64,000 nt of DNA from Elmis aenea (GCA_947652605.1 OX393581.1:46895924-46959923); one strand, 5' to 3'. Positions 23,901 through 32,110 are shown, counted from the stretch's first letter. The notes: generated from the sequence alone by a model not told the origin. Program-made: numbers and translations.

Positions 23901-25611
23901 AACAAATGAAACTCATTAAAAAGTCCCTATGAAGCTATAGAGTGCCATAAATTTAAACAATATTGAAACAAATGAATGTTTTTCTTTTACAGAGCATAAA
24001 AAATATACAACTTTTTCTCCAATAATATTTTTGTTTCATCAAGTATAACCGAGTTATCAAGGATTTAAAAAAATGCCATTTCGATTTTTGTTTAATATCG
24101 AGTGTGCCATGGAACTTTAAAACATCACTAAATAGGTCTCAGAAAGGGCAACAGTTTGTCTAATTTAAACTTCTTTGTAGCTCTTACCGTTTACGAGATC
24201 CCAATAATGGCGCTTCTATGTGGACCACCCTGTATAGGCTGATTCAAATTCGAGGCCGACCATGGGGATCCCGCTTATTACTGAAGATAGAGGGTAGGTT
24301 CAAATTTGGCTAAACTTTATGCTCATCAATAATATCTAAACAGATTTGAAATATCTTCAACTGTTTTTGAAAAAATTGAAAAAAACTAAAAAAATGACTT
24401 TTTTTCTATAACTTTTTTATTTATATATATTTTTTTTAAATCTGTTAAAACTTTTACATGGCCAATTTTTATTTTACTTTTAATGGTGCCATAAATTTTT
24501 TGCTGTGCCGATTCCGTTTTGTTTTATAGATACTAACTTTTTAATTTCTTATAGGCGATAAACTTGATTTTCATCTAGTTATTAGATATGTTGAATAAAT
24601 GAAAACCTTTTTTATGTAAATAACATAATCATGTAATACATTTTTGAAATTAGAAAAAAAGTTCTAGCTAACTAGATGAAAATCAAGTTTGTCGCCCATA
24701 AGAAAATTAAACAGTTGGTACCTATAAAACAAAAGGGAATCGGCACAGCAAAAAATTGATGGCACCATTAAAAGTAAAATAAAACTGGCCATGTAAAGGT
24801 TTTAACAGATTAAAAAAAAATATATGAATAAAAAAATTATAGCAAAAAACTAAAAGTAATTGTTTTAGTTTTTTTCAATTGTTTCAAAAACAGTTAAAGA
24901 TATTTCAAATCTGTTAAGATATTATTGATGAGCATAAAATTTTGCAGCTTTGCCAAATTTGAACCAACCCTCTATCTTCAGTAATAAGTGAGATCCCCAT
25001 GGTCGTCCTCGAATTTGAATCACCTGTATATATAATGAAATATTGTAGAACATAACTTAAACTTTCGACATAATTGTAGGGGCTAAAATAAAACCAACTG
25101 AGGCCGGTGCATTATCTCACGTTAAGTCTAAGAACCGTTCCCCATACATTTCCGCTAGATGGCGATAAGTCTATTGCCATCTGGCGATAAGTCTATCGCC
25201 ATCTGGCAATAAGTCTATCACCATCTGGTGGAAATGTTTGTTGAAAAGTTCTCGATTTTTTGACAGGCTTCCTAGGCTGTGTAGTAAACCCAGATCTGGA
25301 TTCAACTTTATGTCTTAGAGGGAACATTGGTCACAACGCAATTCAGTTAAGAATTAATTAACTGCAAATCTTTTTATTTTTTTAATAGCTTCAAGACTCG
25401 AAATGAAAGGAGAAATTCACATTCCCGTTCAGGCAGCTTTAAATTAAAGTACGAAAGTATATCGAGATCTAGCAGTTTCAAAAACAAAAGTGAACTTTGT
25501 TCGTGCCCCGGTCCTGGCGACATGCAAGACGATTCAGAAACGGTTGCGACGCCGGTTGCAGGACGATCTGAAACTATATGTGTCACGCTAACTTACAAGC
25601 CACGCATTTAA
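2835..25611 (+). CDS. RhoGAP-domain protein (Rho GTPase-activating protein), 11 exons
   Basis: Predicted GTPase-activating protein for Rho-family GTPases, acting in the cytoplasm or at membranes. Coding exons: 2835-2999, 3695-3966, 7627-7828, 9821-9832, 12678-12897, 16797-16874, 18506-18669, 21366-21512, 21568-21733, 23165-23303 and 25389-25611. Together they are 1788 nt, giving 595 residues plus stop, and all phases match. The RhoGAP domain spans about residues 36-230: FGVPLEEVC, arginine finger R73 in VFRAPGN, and VLKKFLRKIPGGIF. At MTSEALGVSVAPS, Ala184 stands where most RhoGAPs have Asn. The C-terminal half has a CTSCGG motif and a Ser/Arg-rich tail with possible phosphorylation sites. 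The pattern resembles the ARHGAP20/TAGAP branch more than others; exact orthology is not claimed. An in-frame TAG upstream supports the start at 2835. Confidence 0.85.
3000..3694. other. RhoGAP intron 1, nothing recognised
   Basis: AT-rich intron with no inverted repeat or ORF that I could support. Acceptor ttaatccttgtag. Confidence 0.6.
3695..3966 (+). CDS. RhoGAP exon 2 (arginine finger)
   Basis: Carries R73 of VFRAPGN, the catalytic arginine finger position, and the helix VLKKFLRKIPGG. Exit AG|gtgagt in phase 2. Confidence 0.88.
4623..5137 (+). mobile_element. RTE/SINE-like non-LTR element with (TA)n tail
   Basis: Starts near acccggcgttgcacgggcga and ends in tttatatatatatatag. The 3' part contains gtgcaaaatttggtcccgat, typical in style of RTE-type non-LTR ends. 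taacaag flanks both sides (about 4616-4622 and 5137-5143), a plausible target duplication. A B-box-like agatcgaatccc at about 4947 suggests a tRNA-derived segment, but no convincing A box or fold was worked out. No reverse transcriptase ORF. Confidence 0.55.
5150..5235. repeat. Single arm of a foldback element
   Basis: Contains acaggctgtcccaaatttt then gcttatcttaagagctat, as at the end of the complete element at 50172-51703, but without a nearby complementary arm. Confidence 0.5.
5787..7122. mobile_element. Foldback element, 1.34 kb, nested palindromes
   Basis: Left end tacagtgtgccccagcca, right end tggctgggacacactgta. An inner pair (cagggggctgaaaagtgcga near 6299 and its complement near 6590) and the pair gtgtttcgtaaaaaatgcga / tcgcattttttatgaaacac show that nearly the whole element is an imperfect palindrome. 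The outer ends match the element at 35401-36947; the inner part matches 37811-38432. Confidence 0.88.
7215..7598. mobile_element. hAT-type MITE, 384 bp, exact 8-bp target duplication
   Basis: Terminal inverted repeats caggggtttggagc...gctccaaacccctg flanked by gttgcatt at 7207-7214 and 7599-7606. The 8-bp duplication and CAGGGG ends fit the hAT superfamily. It sits in the RhoGAP intron, 28 bp upstream of exon 3, so its insertion moved close to a splice acceptor. No transposase. Confidence 0.9.
7627..7828 (+). CDS. RhoGAP exon 3
   Basis: Residues about 146-213, including STQRLLVLLFGTF and MTSEALGVSVAPS. The usual GAP-domain Asn is replaced by Ala184. Acceptor tgtttttcag, exit AAG|gtgcgt in phase 0. 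Confidence 0.87.
8214..9435. mobile_element. Foldback element, 1.22 kb
   Basis: Left end tacagggtggtccaaattcg, right end cgaatttggaccaccctgta. Arms are near-complementary through most of the length (for example gagacaaactcagaaccgtt near 8308 and its complement near 9320). No ORF. Confidence 0.92.
9434..9575. mobile_element. Short element abutting the previous foldback
   Basis: Starts with the shared TA at the right end of the neighbour (tacagggtggtccaaatttg) and ends ttttgaccaccctgt. About 140 bp with TIR only, so probably an internally deleted relative or a separate insertion into the TA of the first. Confidence 0.7.
9821..9832 (+). CDS. RhoGAP microexon, 12 nt (AEVN)
   Basis: GCTGAAGTGAAC lies between a strong acceptor (ttttctctttttgcaaacag) and a strong donor (gtaagttttt). 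It is phase 0 at both sides, so it adds Ala-Glu-Val-Asn between RFK (exon 3) and VATRVMKHL (exon 5). Skipping keeps frame. The position is the last helix of the RhoGAP domain. Splicing is inferred from signals only. Confidence 0.6.
9833..10430. other. Intron DNA, nothing recognised
   Basis: AT-rich, no supported repeat or ORF. Confidence 0.5.
10440..10610. repeat. Short inverted repeat
   Basis: tgttttattatttttcgaca...tattattttgtgag on the left is mirrored by ctcacaaaataat...tccaaaaataataaaaca on the right, with about 90 bp between. It resembles a small MITE but I see no clear target duplication. Confidence 0.6.
10714..12361. mobile_element. Foldback element, 1.65 kb, with non-palindromic core
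   Basis: Outer ends cggtgtaactgaaatcaggc and its complement gcctaatttcagttacaccc. Further in, cggtttcaccggaaatgacc near 10842 pairs with ggtcatttacggcgaaaccg near 12231. Arms run to about 11330 and from about 11840; the central 0.5 kb is not complementary. Fragments of the same family occur at about 14380-14540 and 21070-21330. Confidence 0.82.
12678..12897 (+). CDS. RhoGAP exon 5 (end of GAP domain)
   Basis: VATRVMKHLIEEFASADLF completes the GAP domain; then a Pro-rich YPPPPPRGHS. Acceptor attatgtag, exit TTA G|gtatgt in phase 1. Confidence 0.85.
13165..13210. repeat. Perfect 13-bp stem hairpin
   Basis: catcgtatggcct at 13165-13177 and aggccatacgatg at 13198-13210, loop 20 nt, inside a RhoGAP intron. 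Unlike the TE palindromes it is small and perfect. Confidence 0.7.
13577..13928. mobile_element. Foldback element, 352 bp
   Basis: tacagggtgattgaaatttg at left and its variant complement with caccctgta at right. The second motif ggggatctcgcttattataa is shared with the elements at 15100, 24233 and 44101. Arms nearly meet at the centre (ttccagtttttcctaat and its complement). Confidence 0.92.
14100..14165. repeat. TA/TG-rich simple sequence
   Basis: acacacacttacacacacg followed by tatatatgtgtgtaggtgtg: a compound microsatellite. The short open frames over it are not supported as genes. Confidence 0.75.
14380..14540. repeat. Fragment of the 10714-12361 foldback family
   Basis: acaagttattggttgtgttg and ttcaataaccgcatgagc match the core of that element (ccaagttattggtattgtta, ttgaataactgcatgagc). 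No complementary partner nearby. Confidence 0.55.
15100..16545. mobile_element. Foldback element, 1.45 kb
   Basis: Left tacagggtgacccaggttac, right ctgggacaccctgta, with ggggatctcgcttattataa and its complement just inside. Long arms include caaatgacaggtgccatttg near 15587 and its partner near 16060; the centre holds unrelated short frames. Confidence 0.92.
16797..16874 (+). CDS. RhoGAP exon 6
   Basis: QLSLEAEKTWLQCECERWHL. Entry phase 1 after tgtatttttag; exit GAA G|gtaaac in phase 1. Confidence 0.83.
16797..16918 (+). CDS. RhoGAP exon 6, read-through short 3' end
   Basis: If the donor at 16875 is not used, translation continues GKPKELTAISTSSV and stops at TAA 16916-16918. An AATAAA at 17079-17084 follows, so a truncated isoform (GAP domain plus a short tail) made by intronic polyadenylation is plausible. 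Unproven. Confidence 0.4.
17079..17084 (+). promoter_or_regulatory. Candidate poly(A) signal for the short RhoGAP isoform
   Basis: AATAAA 160 bp after the read-through stop of exon 6. Confidence 0.4.
17515..18264. mobile_element. Tc1/mariner-linked foldback element, copy 1 (750 bp)
   Basis: Left tacagtgtgtccaaaaggaa, right ccttttggacacactgta, arms with gaatatgctatatatctcag and complement. The centre carries a transposase remnant on the minus strand (17861-18034). Copy 2 is at 27422-28181 in the same orientation. Confidence 0.93.
17861..18034 (-). pseudogene. Transposase C-terminal fragment (Tc1/mariner type), interrupted
   Basis: Reads WGHLKN*VYDKRPENIENL, then HIREITPEMVGNVINGFKNR and ends GSQFEHVL* on the minus strand. 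This is the recognisable tail of IS630/Tc1/mariner-type transposases (the FLWGHLK block and a terminal NG..FEHL). One codon is a stop (TAA in place of a likely Lys codon). Homology ends at the Trp where a palindrome arm begins, so only about 57 codons were kept. Confidence 0.8.
18506..18669 (+). CDS. RhoGAP exon 7
   Basis: ALSQVEKGQSTPALAEAARQ to SISLEQNGLFK. Acceptor aaatttacag, exit AAG|gtaatt in phase 0. The next foldback element begins only 18 bp downstream. Confidence 0.83.
19840..20580. mobile_element. piggyBac-type element, 741 bp, with TTAA duplications
   Basis: Ends cctcttcagg...cctgaagagg, flanked by TTAA at 19836-19839 and 20581-20584. TTAA target and CCY ends are hallmarks of piggyBac. 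The paralogous uninterrupted site near 19217-19220 (aacatattaaacatttc) shows the empty state. Internally only the end of a transposase remains. Confidence 0.9.
19990..20125 (-). pseudogene. piggyBac transposase C-terminal Cys-rich fragment
   Basis: Minus strand reads KRMEDMGTKRYFCLICYICE and, after a frameshift, NLCPECMKSFNL*. The pattern T.RYFC..C...LCPEC resembles the cysteine-rich zinc-binding C-terminus of piggyBac transposases. The reading frame is broken and the catalytic domain is absent. Confidence 0.65.
21070..21330. repeat. Fragment of the 10714-12361 foldback family
   Basis: ggtgttccgtataaaaatat, ttctgctaaaccggtatt and tatgctgtaacctgcataaa parallel the arm of that element (aaccggaaatg, gtgctgagatctgcattaa). 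One arm only, ending 35 bp before RhoGAP exon 8. Confidence 0.5.
21366..21512 (+). CDS. RhoGAP exon 8
   Basis: Forty-nine codons, phase 0 to phase 0. Ser/His-rich (SHSSSPSHSSKTSLSHSAPR), then MTMEELRAVNRYAESTRSL. Acceptor atattttaag, exit CAG|gtgcag. Confidence 0.82.
21568..21733 (+). CDS. RhoGAP exon 9
   Basis: VHERQRARMLTRSQWFLTPS, then ECTSCGGSLDLALADADVS. Exit ATA G|gtatgg in phase 1. The intron between exons 8 and 9 is only 55 bp, which is short for this gene. Confidence 0.83.
21777..22416. repeat. Inverted repeat flanking a hAT MITE
   Basis: gaggtctttcaagataaact at left is repeated in complement at about 22390-22415 (agtttatcttaaaagacctc). The MITE sits inside the left arm. Confidence 0.65.
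21803..22246. mobile_element. hAT-type MITE, 444 bp, exact 8-bp target duplication
   Basis: cagagctgggcaaagc at the left end and gcattgcccagctctg at the right, flanked by aactgaac at 21795-21802 and 22247-22254. CAGAG.TGGGCAA ends are classical for hAT. The interior is built of aagtgctt/aagcactt repeats and has no ORF. Inserted in RhoGAP intron 9. Confidence 0.93.
22366..23035. repeat. Tandem repeat, unit about 235 bp, 2.8 copies
   Basis: cggttcagtttatcttaaaa recurs near 22390, 22621 and 22861, followed each time by gacctctagtttacttaagc and ggtgtgtgaaaacaaaacac. The third copy lacks about 40 bp. Confidence 0.9.
23165..23303 (+). CDS. RhoGAP exon 10
   Basis: AVGLSLSAESVQKKPSIRRT to NKENGSRSS, basic and Ser-rich. 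The acceptor is a tandem NAGNAG type (tttagtag): both sites keep frame and differ by one residue. Exit AG|gtattt in phase 2. Confidence 0.78.
23165..23412 (+). CDS. RhoGAP exon 10, read-through alternative end
   Basis: If the donor at 23304 is skipped the frame continues through YLWINYYQQPRSLHVDFLNA and stops at 23412. I see no clear AATAAA soon after it, so this is weaker than the exon 6 case. Confidence 0.3.
23511..24234. mobile_element. Foldback element, family with 'ggtccacatagaaggg' ends, copy 1
   Basis: tacagggtggtccacatgga at left, gtggaccaccctgta at right. Internal signature tgatgctttaatgtttcaaa, with its complement. Related full copies at 33866-34593 and 48251-49031. Confidence 0.93.
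24233..25029. mobile_element. Foldback element, 797 bp
   Basis: Shares its left TA with the preceding element. Ends taggctgattcaaattcgag and ctcgaatttgaatcacctgta, with ccatggggatcccgcttatt just inside. Long complementary arms (aactagatgaaaatcaagtt and partner). Confidence 0.9.
25077..25293. mobile_element. Element with internal GATGGCGATAAG repeats, copy 1
   Basis: Contains aaaaccaactgaggccggtg, three to four copies of a 23-nt unit (ctggcgataagtctatcgc) and ggcttcctaggctgtgtagt. Same family as 32461-32884 in the opposite orientation. Confidence 0.75.
25389..25611 (+). CDS. RhoGAP exon 11 (terminal)
   Basis: Completes a Ser codon (AG|C), reads FKTRNERRNSHSRSGSFKL and ends TICVTLTYKPRI*. Acceptor tatttttttaatag. 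The Ser/Arg pattern (RRNSHSRSGS) suggests phosphorylation sites. Confidence 0.85.
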
Positions 25612-26002
25612 TGCAAGATTGTTTATATTTTAAATTAAATCCATCTGTTAATGCCAAGCGAAAGTATAAATTTATGGATAAATTAGTATAAACGGATGTA
25701 CAAATTTTAATCTAAGTTTTATAAAGGTTTTATCATTATAAGATATATATTCTTTGTTCTTGAAGAACATTAAATTAGACCAAAATTAACGGTAATTTAA
25801 GAAGACTGCATTCCAACAAAAAATTACTGCATTTACTGTTAAAGTATTGTAAATATTGTATTTTTACTTTTTAAGGGAATTATTTTTTCATACATATAAT
25901 TGTAGTCACTAATATATCACCGAAGATTATGCAATGAAATCATAGTAATTTTAAATATCAATGCTTTTACATTCAGTACTATTGTTATTTCTTAAAAACA
26001 AT

Positions 26003-26008
26003 AATAAA
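26003..26008 (+). promoter_or_regulatory. Candidate poly(A) signal of the RhoGAP gene
   Basis: AATAAA about 390 bp after the terminal stop; the DNA just downstream becomes repeat sequence. Confidence 0.45.
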
Positions 26009-26012
26009 CTGG

Positions 26013-26850
26013 TGTAGCCACCAACTGACTTTCGCCATAAATATTGTATTTATGTCCGTATGTGTGTTTGTGTATTAGTGGGTACAAAAACTTAGAAGTG
26101 CCGCTCCAGGCACTCTACTTAACAACATTTTTGTAACAACATCTGTCAACATGACGTAAATGACGTCTGTCAAAGTGACGTAAATGACGTCTGTCAAGGT
26201 GCCGTAAATGACGTCTGTCAAAGTGACGTAAATGACGTCTGCCAAAGTGACGTTTCATGCAAATGTGTATGAATATGAACAACCACGGCGTTCTTAAAAA
26301 AATATTTTCAAAATTTAAAAAAAATCATCTTTTTCAAAAAAATTCAAGAGAGTTGAGACAAACGGCATTTCACTAAGAGTAATAAACTCTATAACACACT
26401 AAAATATGAAAACAAAATTGTGGAGCCGTTTTCGAGAAAAATTTTCAAAATTTAAATTTTTAAAATAATATCGCAATTATAAATTTTACCAAAAAAAGTT
26501 ATTAGGGTTTTTTATAGAACTTGACATAAACTACAATCCTACATAAACAGAATTTTTTTATCTATCACCGTTTTTATGTAATTTAGGATTCTCGTTTCAA
26601 CTTAAACACCCTGTAAGTTATTATTCAAGAAATCAAATATCTGCACACACTTCGGAACATACTTTTGAAGGCGCTATCGATAACTCATGTCAAAAATGTA
26701 CATTTTTAACATCTGGCACATACACACACACGGACATCCCGAAAATAGTAAAAACTGTTTCAGGGGACCCCAAAACGTGTATATCCGTCGAAATCTTGAA
26801 TTCGAAAATGTTTTCTATATTTGGCGAAAGTAAAAAGTGGTTATATCAGT
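26013..26850. mobile_element. Inverted-repeat-flanked element, 0.84 kb, class unknown
   Basis: Left end tagccaccaactgactttcg with ccataaatatt; right end atttggcgaaagtaaaaagt then ggttatatcag, roughly complementary over 35 bp. The interior has a 24-nt tandem repeat and no ORF. Confidence 0.6.
26143..26253. repeat. 24-nt tandem repeat rich in TGACGT
   Basis: 4.6 copies of ctgtcaaagtgacgtaaatg plus acgt. Each unit has two TGACGT motifs, the half site bound by CREB/ATF-type bZIP factors. Copies are nearly identical (one tgccgt variant). Confidence 0.95.
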
Positions 26851-27421
26851 TATATTCAAATTGCGAAATGTCTTTATTTTCCATAATTATTTCATTATAG
26901 TCTAGATAATCGTGTGCTATTTGCCTTTTAAAAACGTCCACTTAAGCTAAACAAGTTACTTTAAACTCATTATAACATCATATTTCGTATGACATTCCCC
27001 TATTTATTATTCCTAAGGCAGACGTTTTTAAAACTCTTACTAGACTTAAGACGTTAGCTTAAAACTTGCTCTGTGGAATAGGATTTTTATTTTGTTTCTT
27101 TTTATTAATCGCGCAAAGGTGGCTGCTTTAAAGAGAGTACGATTTTAGTTGGGACAAACACAATTTTGGATAAGTTAGATTAGGGCTGGGTGAACTTTTA
27201 CAGGTTTAAGCTGCAACAGTTTTTCTTCTAATTTTGCGATTCACCTTTTCCAACATTTAAAACAAACAGTGACCCGTGGTAAATTAATTATAATAGTTTT
27301 TATATCAAGGAAGCTCTATTTTCTTAAGATTTTTTTTTCCGTAAGACCAGTTTTTTAAAAATTGCTCAGTGGTCCACTGTTGGACTGTGGTTGACGTCTT
27401 GCCCATCCTTAGATTAGGATA
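26851..27421. other. Intergenic DNA, nothing recognised
   Basis: AT-rich; no supported repeat or ORF. Confidence 0.5.
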
Positions 27422-28181
27422 TACAGTGTGTCCAAAAGGAATGAAATATGCTATATATCTCATTAAATTTCCACTTTAGGTCAAAATGTTTTGAATAAAA
27501 GTTGTTTGGTACTTAGTTTTCCACCATAAGACAAAATTTAAACTTTTTCTTTCGAATAACAAAAGCGCAATGAAAAACAATTGAACTTTTTTAAATGACA
27601 AGGTATCCCTATATTATACTCATTTGATAGAGATTTTTTTTCTCTTTTCAATGATGCAAAACTTTAGTACCCTTACTTAAGCAACTTTTTGAGAAAAACA
27701 CAAAAATTATTTTAATTGATTAGTATTTATTTTTAACAAAAACATCATAAGAACTAATTTTTTTGGACGAAATCTACAATAAGTGTTCAAACTGTGAACC
27801 ATTTACAGCTTGGCAATGATAAACTCGGTTTTTAAACCCGTTTATAACATTCCCAACAATTTCAGGTGTAATTTCTCTAATACGATCTTTTAAATTTTCT
27901 ATATTCTCTGGCCTCTTAGCATAAACTTAATTTTTAAGGTGACCCCATCATTAAAAAGAGAAAAAAGTTCTCTATCGAATGAGTATAATGTAGGGGTACC
28001 TTGCTATTTAAAAAAATTCAATTGTTTTTCATTGCGCGTTTGTTATTCGAAAAAATAATATTTAAATTTAGTCTAATGATGGAAAACTAAGTACCAAACA
28101 ACTTTTATTCAAAACATTTTTCCCTAAAGTAGATATTTACTGAGATATATAGCATATTCCATTCCTTTTGGACACACTGTA
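27422..28181. mobile_element. Tc1/mariner-linked foldback element, copy 2 (760 bp)
   Basis: Same ends (tacagtgtgtccaaaaggaa / ccttttggacacactgta) and same internal order as copy 1 at 17515-18264, including the transposase tail. The two differ by scattered substitutions and small indels. Confidence 0.93.
27774..27947 (-). pseudogene. Transposase C-terminal fragment, second copy
   Basis: Reads WGHLKN*VYAKRPENIENL, ITPEIVGNVINGFKNR and FEHLL*. The stop in place of Lys is in the same codon as in copy 1, so the mutation predates duplication of the element. Confidence 0.8.
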
Positions 28182-31100
28182 GATGTTTTTATGTAAAATG
28201 GCATTAAGGCGAATGTACTGGGCAGATTTAACTTCAAGTTTAGTGAAAACTGGTCATAACGCGGGTTTGCAATTCGTCTTTCATGCCGGGCGCATCGAAA
28301 CAAAAGGGAAAAAAGGCCCATGGTGTATTCGAATGTGTGTTATAACAGGCGCATTATGACCGGCTTCTGTATTTGTTGGATATCTCAGTATCTACAACAG
28401 TTAGCAAAAATCTGGTGAAGGTCTATGGGACTATTATTTTAAAATAAATGAATGCTGTCCTCAGGACATTATTAAATTTGAGAAATACGACATGATTGAA
28501 GTTAGCATTGTATGTAATGAATAGACGCAAAAAGATGTTAATGTCTGAACACAAAAGGTCACCAGTTTGACAACATACTGTAAATATAGTATTTCATCAT
28601 TAATTTAAAATATTGATAAAACATGTTTAGCAATATTACTTCAAAAGCAATTGTTTTTTGTTTATGCAGATGTTTTTGAATTCACAGCATACTACAATTG
28701 AAATTTTTATTGAAATAATGATGTCTCTTGTCATTTTCTGCAATACGTACACGAGTCTATATATTTTCTGAAAGTCGAGAAAATTTCCATATCAGAAATG
28801 AAAGTTGTCACAAACAATTGGAAGTGTTTACCAACTTCTACTTAATAACAACAATTAACCTAAATCAGATTTTTACTGTTATAGTTCCTGAGATGGCCTA
28901 CAAATACTTTAAATTTGGATCTCCCTGTACAATGAAACAGTATTTCCATACTTCTTAATTGTCGAATTCTCTAAGACTGATTATTTCCTTAAATATGCAT
29001 TTATTATTTAAAATTTCATTGTTACAGTATGACCATTCACTACAAAATCGATACATACTGAATAAATCACAAGTTATCTTGCAGTTTTAAGTTGAAAAAA
29101 TAATTCTAGTAGACTTTTTTTATGTTAATCTTTGATTAAACTTTCCATACATTTTTATTTTAATGAATGTGTTGTTTTTCATTGCTCGATGTTAAAATAT
29201 AGAAATTTAAAAACTAAATTACATATATTGAAGATTTATTGTAGTAATGTGTGAAAGTGTTAAAAAAAAAGGTTACAGATAGCTTAGGATGCCTCCAGAC
29301 TTGATAATATTATATATGTAATGTTTAAATGTTTTATATGTCAACGCCCTTGTGTTCAAGTATGTGAAGTGACCTGAAAGTGATATAAACGGGGTATTGT
29401 TGGTTAAAACAATACACTTTCAAACACCAATATCGAAATTTTAAAATTTTACATTTTCTAATAAATTTTTAGTGTAAATTTTGAAATAATAAAATGACAA
29501 ACTTTATCAGAGAACTGCATTAAGAGACTGAATGTCATCTTTGAAAACATGTCAACAATAATAAGTCCATTTTTAGCCAAAAATTGTGTTTAAAAAATGC
29601 AACTTGCACACCTATCTCAGAATCTAAGTAAAAAAAAGTTTAAGCAAATATATGTCGCCATTTATACTTGTCATCAATTTATCTAGCAACCGTTGCAGCA
29701 ATGCCAATCAAGAATTTAAAAAATTGCCTACATTTACGATATCACATCTTTTGCCGTTTATTATGCACTCCCTGTATATGTGTGTTTCACTGTTCTCTGA
29801 TAAAGTAGATTTGACCAATGTTAGCAATTAATATGTTTAAAAAATCTTTAAAGTGTTTTGCATTTTATCAGTATTGTACCACCAAAATTATTTATTGGAA
29901 ATATTTGATTGCCACTGTAACTGTATAGTTTTGTGTTCAAAAATCAATATTATAAATGCCATATTTCTGTGTTTTATGTAATTTTTATAAATAAATTATG
30001 AATTGAACCAATCTTTTATGTGTACAATAGTCCTGCAAATTTTGGAATATTCTCTCCAACTATTTTGAGTCACAATTCATGGTGACCACCAAAATTTCTT
30101 ACATTGATTTTCTGTTACAATAAAATGATTAAAAACTATATTTCAAAAAAGGGCTTTTCTATTTTTCCCAATTTTCACAAATATTGTTTAATATATTTGT
30201 TTTGTTTTGAATACTAATCAGAATTAAAATTTGTTACATTTTCATTTCAAACCTTTGCTTTAGCTCTTATAATAAGCAATATTCCAATGCTAGAACAGGA
30301 ATTTCAATCAGTGTTTATTATCTGATTAAAAATTCCAAGAGTATTCTAAGCTCTCATATAATATTATAAAACATACATGAAGTCTTTAACCCTCATTTAA
30401 TTTTACTTAATCGATTGGTAAACTCCAATACGTTCACAATTATTAAAAGTAAATAACACGCACACACACAATCATAAAGATAATAAATATTATCTGAAAA
30501 ATTATAAGTAATAAAATTTATTGTATTCAAAACGACGTTTATTGTCGAAACAGCTAAATGGGGTTTTAAACGTTTTATTATTCAAGCAAAAAAAAAAAAC
30601 TGCAAAAGAAATTAAAGATACTTCATTTACTCCGATTAACTTTCTATTTAAAATATGGCCTTCTCGATGTGCCGCACCTGTCCAAAAAACCGGAACGCCA
30701 CTGGTTCTATACTTGTTAGTGTAGTTGTACTACAGATGGCGCGCATTTAATTGTATTCACATGTTTTATTCAAATTCAAAAGTTTCTACGGGGTAAAATC
30801 AAACAAATTTAATGAAATAAACAGTAAAAAGATGAGCCGATTTCATTACTTGAGTAAACAAGACGATTTCATGCAATGGTTTTCGTCAATTTTCAAAATT
30901 ACGTTCATAACCGTTGTCATGTCAATTTTCCAAAGGTAGCGAGATACTGTGTTTTTTTAATTATGGCGTCTTTTAGCGTTGGTTGTGCGTTTAATTGTGA
31001 ATGTGTTAAGTTTAAGTAATAATTTTGCTTCATCGGCGGTTAATATATTAGTGAAATGTGTTCGACAATGTGCATCACATATTTACATATAATTTGTAGG

Positions 31101-31498
31101 TGTGTAAAAACTCTAAAAACCTTTCTTTTCACTTAAAATGTTTGAATAAAAATAGCGTCGATCTCGGCGAGTCATAGCAAGAGTTGTTACAAACATTGTT
31201 TTTTAAAGATGTAACAAGCATTTGGTACTTGTGAGTTTTTTTGCTAAATAAAACAAGTTGAGCAAATGCTCATTTAACACGTGTTGTAAATTCCTTAAAC
31301 TATTATCTGTGTATATGTATTTATAAAAAAAAGGTATTTTCATGTATGCTTGTGAGATTTTTGTTTGTTTAAATTGTTGTTTGTTAATATTTTCTCTACT
31401 GTATTCAGCAATTATTTCCAAAAAACAAACGAAGTGATGTGATATTCTTTGGGACACTATATAAATGTTGTAACTGATTTTGACTTGTTTTTTTGCAG
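28182..31498. other. Intergenic DNA between RhoGAP and HisRS, no supported gene
   Basis: AT-rich. It holds degraded single arms of foldback elements (aagcaatattccaatgctag near 30275; gcaatacgtacacgagtct near 28740, related to 56360) and a short CA run near 30456. Short frames at 30521-30724, 30751-30939 and 30963-31019 show no domain I know. Confidence 0.5.
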
Positions 31499-31569
31499 AG
31501 TGCAATAAGTGTATAGACTTTTTGGAGGCCGGTACCTGCAGGAGATGCCATCATCGGAGGTATCTTTAG
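31499..31569 (+). other. Possible unassigned terminal exon with CxxC...CxxC
   Basis: After an excellent acceptor (gacttgtttttttgcag) the frame reads CNKCIDFLEAGTCRRCHHRR and YL then TAG. The paired CxxC motifs 11 residues apart could bind zinc. The entry phase (1) fits donors after RhoGAP exons 5, 6 and 9, but that would be a 9.8 kb or longer intron past the normal end of the gene. It may equally be chance. Confidence 0.22.
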
Positions 31570-31949
31570 TGCACCAAGGTAGGTCCGACTGTGCGAAGAG
31601 GGAAGAGCGATGACGTAGTCGCCACAGGTTGGTCGATAAATCCGTTCGTGACTCGGCATAATTTTTTATGGTGGCATTTGCTACCCATAAATTCGATCGT
31701 CCGAATTTTTTTATTTTAGTCTGACAAGGTTTTACCGTCCGGTTGTAACGTATTTTTATATGTATAATGTATGCGTACCTGTGTCACGACGTTGGATAAA
31801 AAATAACCATTTCTTTAACCAACTTTGTTGTTCATGTAATCAATTTAATTTAAAAAATTTGCATTTGCGATCTCTTATCGATCTTGAATATCTTTTTAAA
31901 TATTTAATAACAATTTTTTTTAAATAATACAAAAACTACTTTTAAATTA

Positions 31950-31955
31950 TTTATT
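31950..31955 (-). promoter_or_regulatory. Candidate poly(A) signal of the HisRS gene
   Basis: AATAAA on the minus strand, about 155 bp past the stop codon. Confidence 0.4.
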
Positions 31956-32110
31956 TATACCTATTAAAAAGAAATAAATAAGACATTCAACAAAGAAATA
32001 ATAAAAATTGCATCTACGTGCGTGTTGGAATGAAACGCACTTGCTATAAAATAAAATAATGAGTAAGGCTTATCCTGCACACATTCACGCTAATCAGTTA
32101 AATACAAATA

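Noticed and set aside
26143..26253. CRISPR-like array
   Set aside because: The 24-nt units are directly adjacent without spacers and the DNA is eukaryotic; it is a minisatellite.
30521..30939. Two short plus-strand frames in the intergenic region
   Set aside because: No domain, AT-biased codons, no supporting splice sites.
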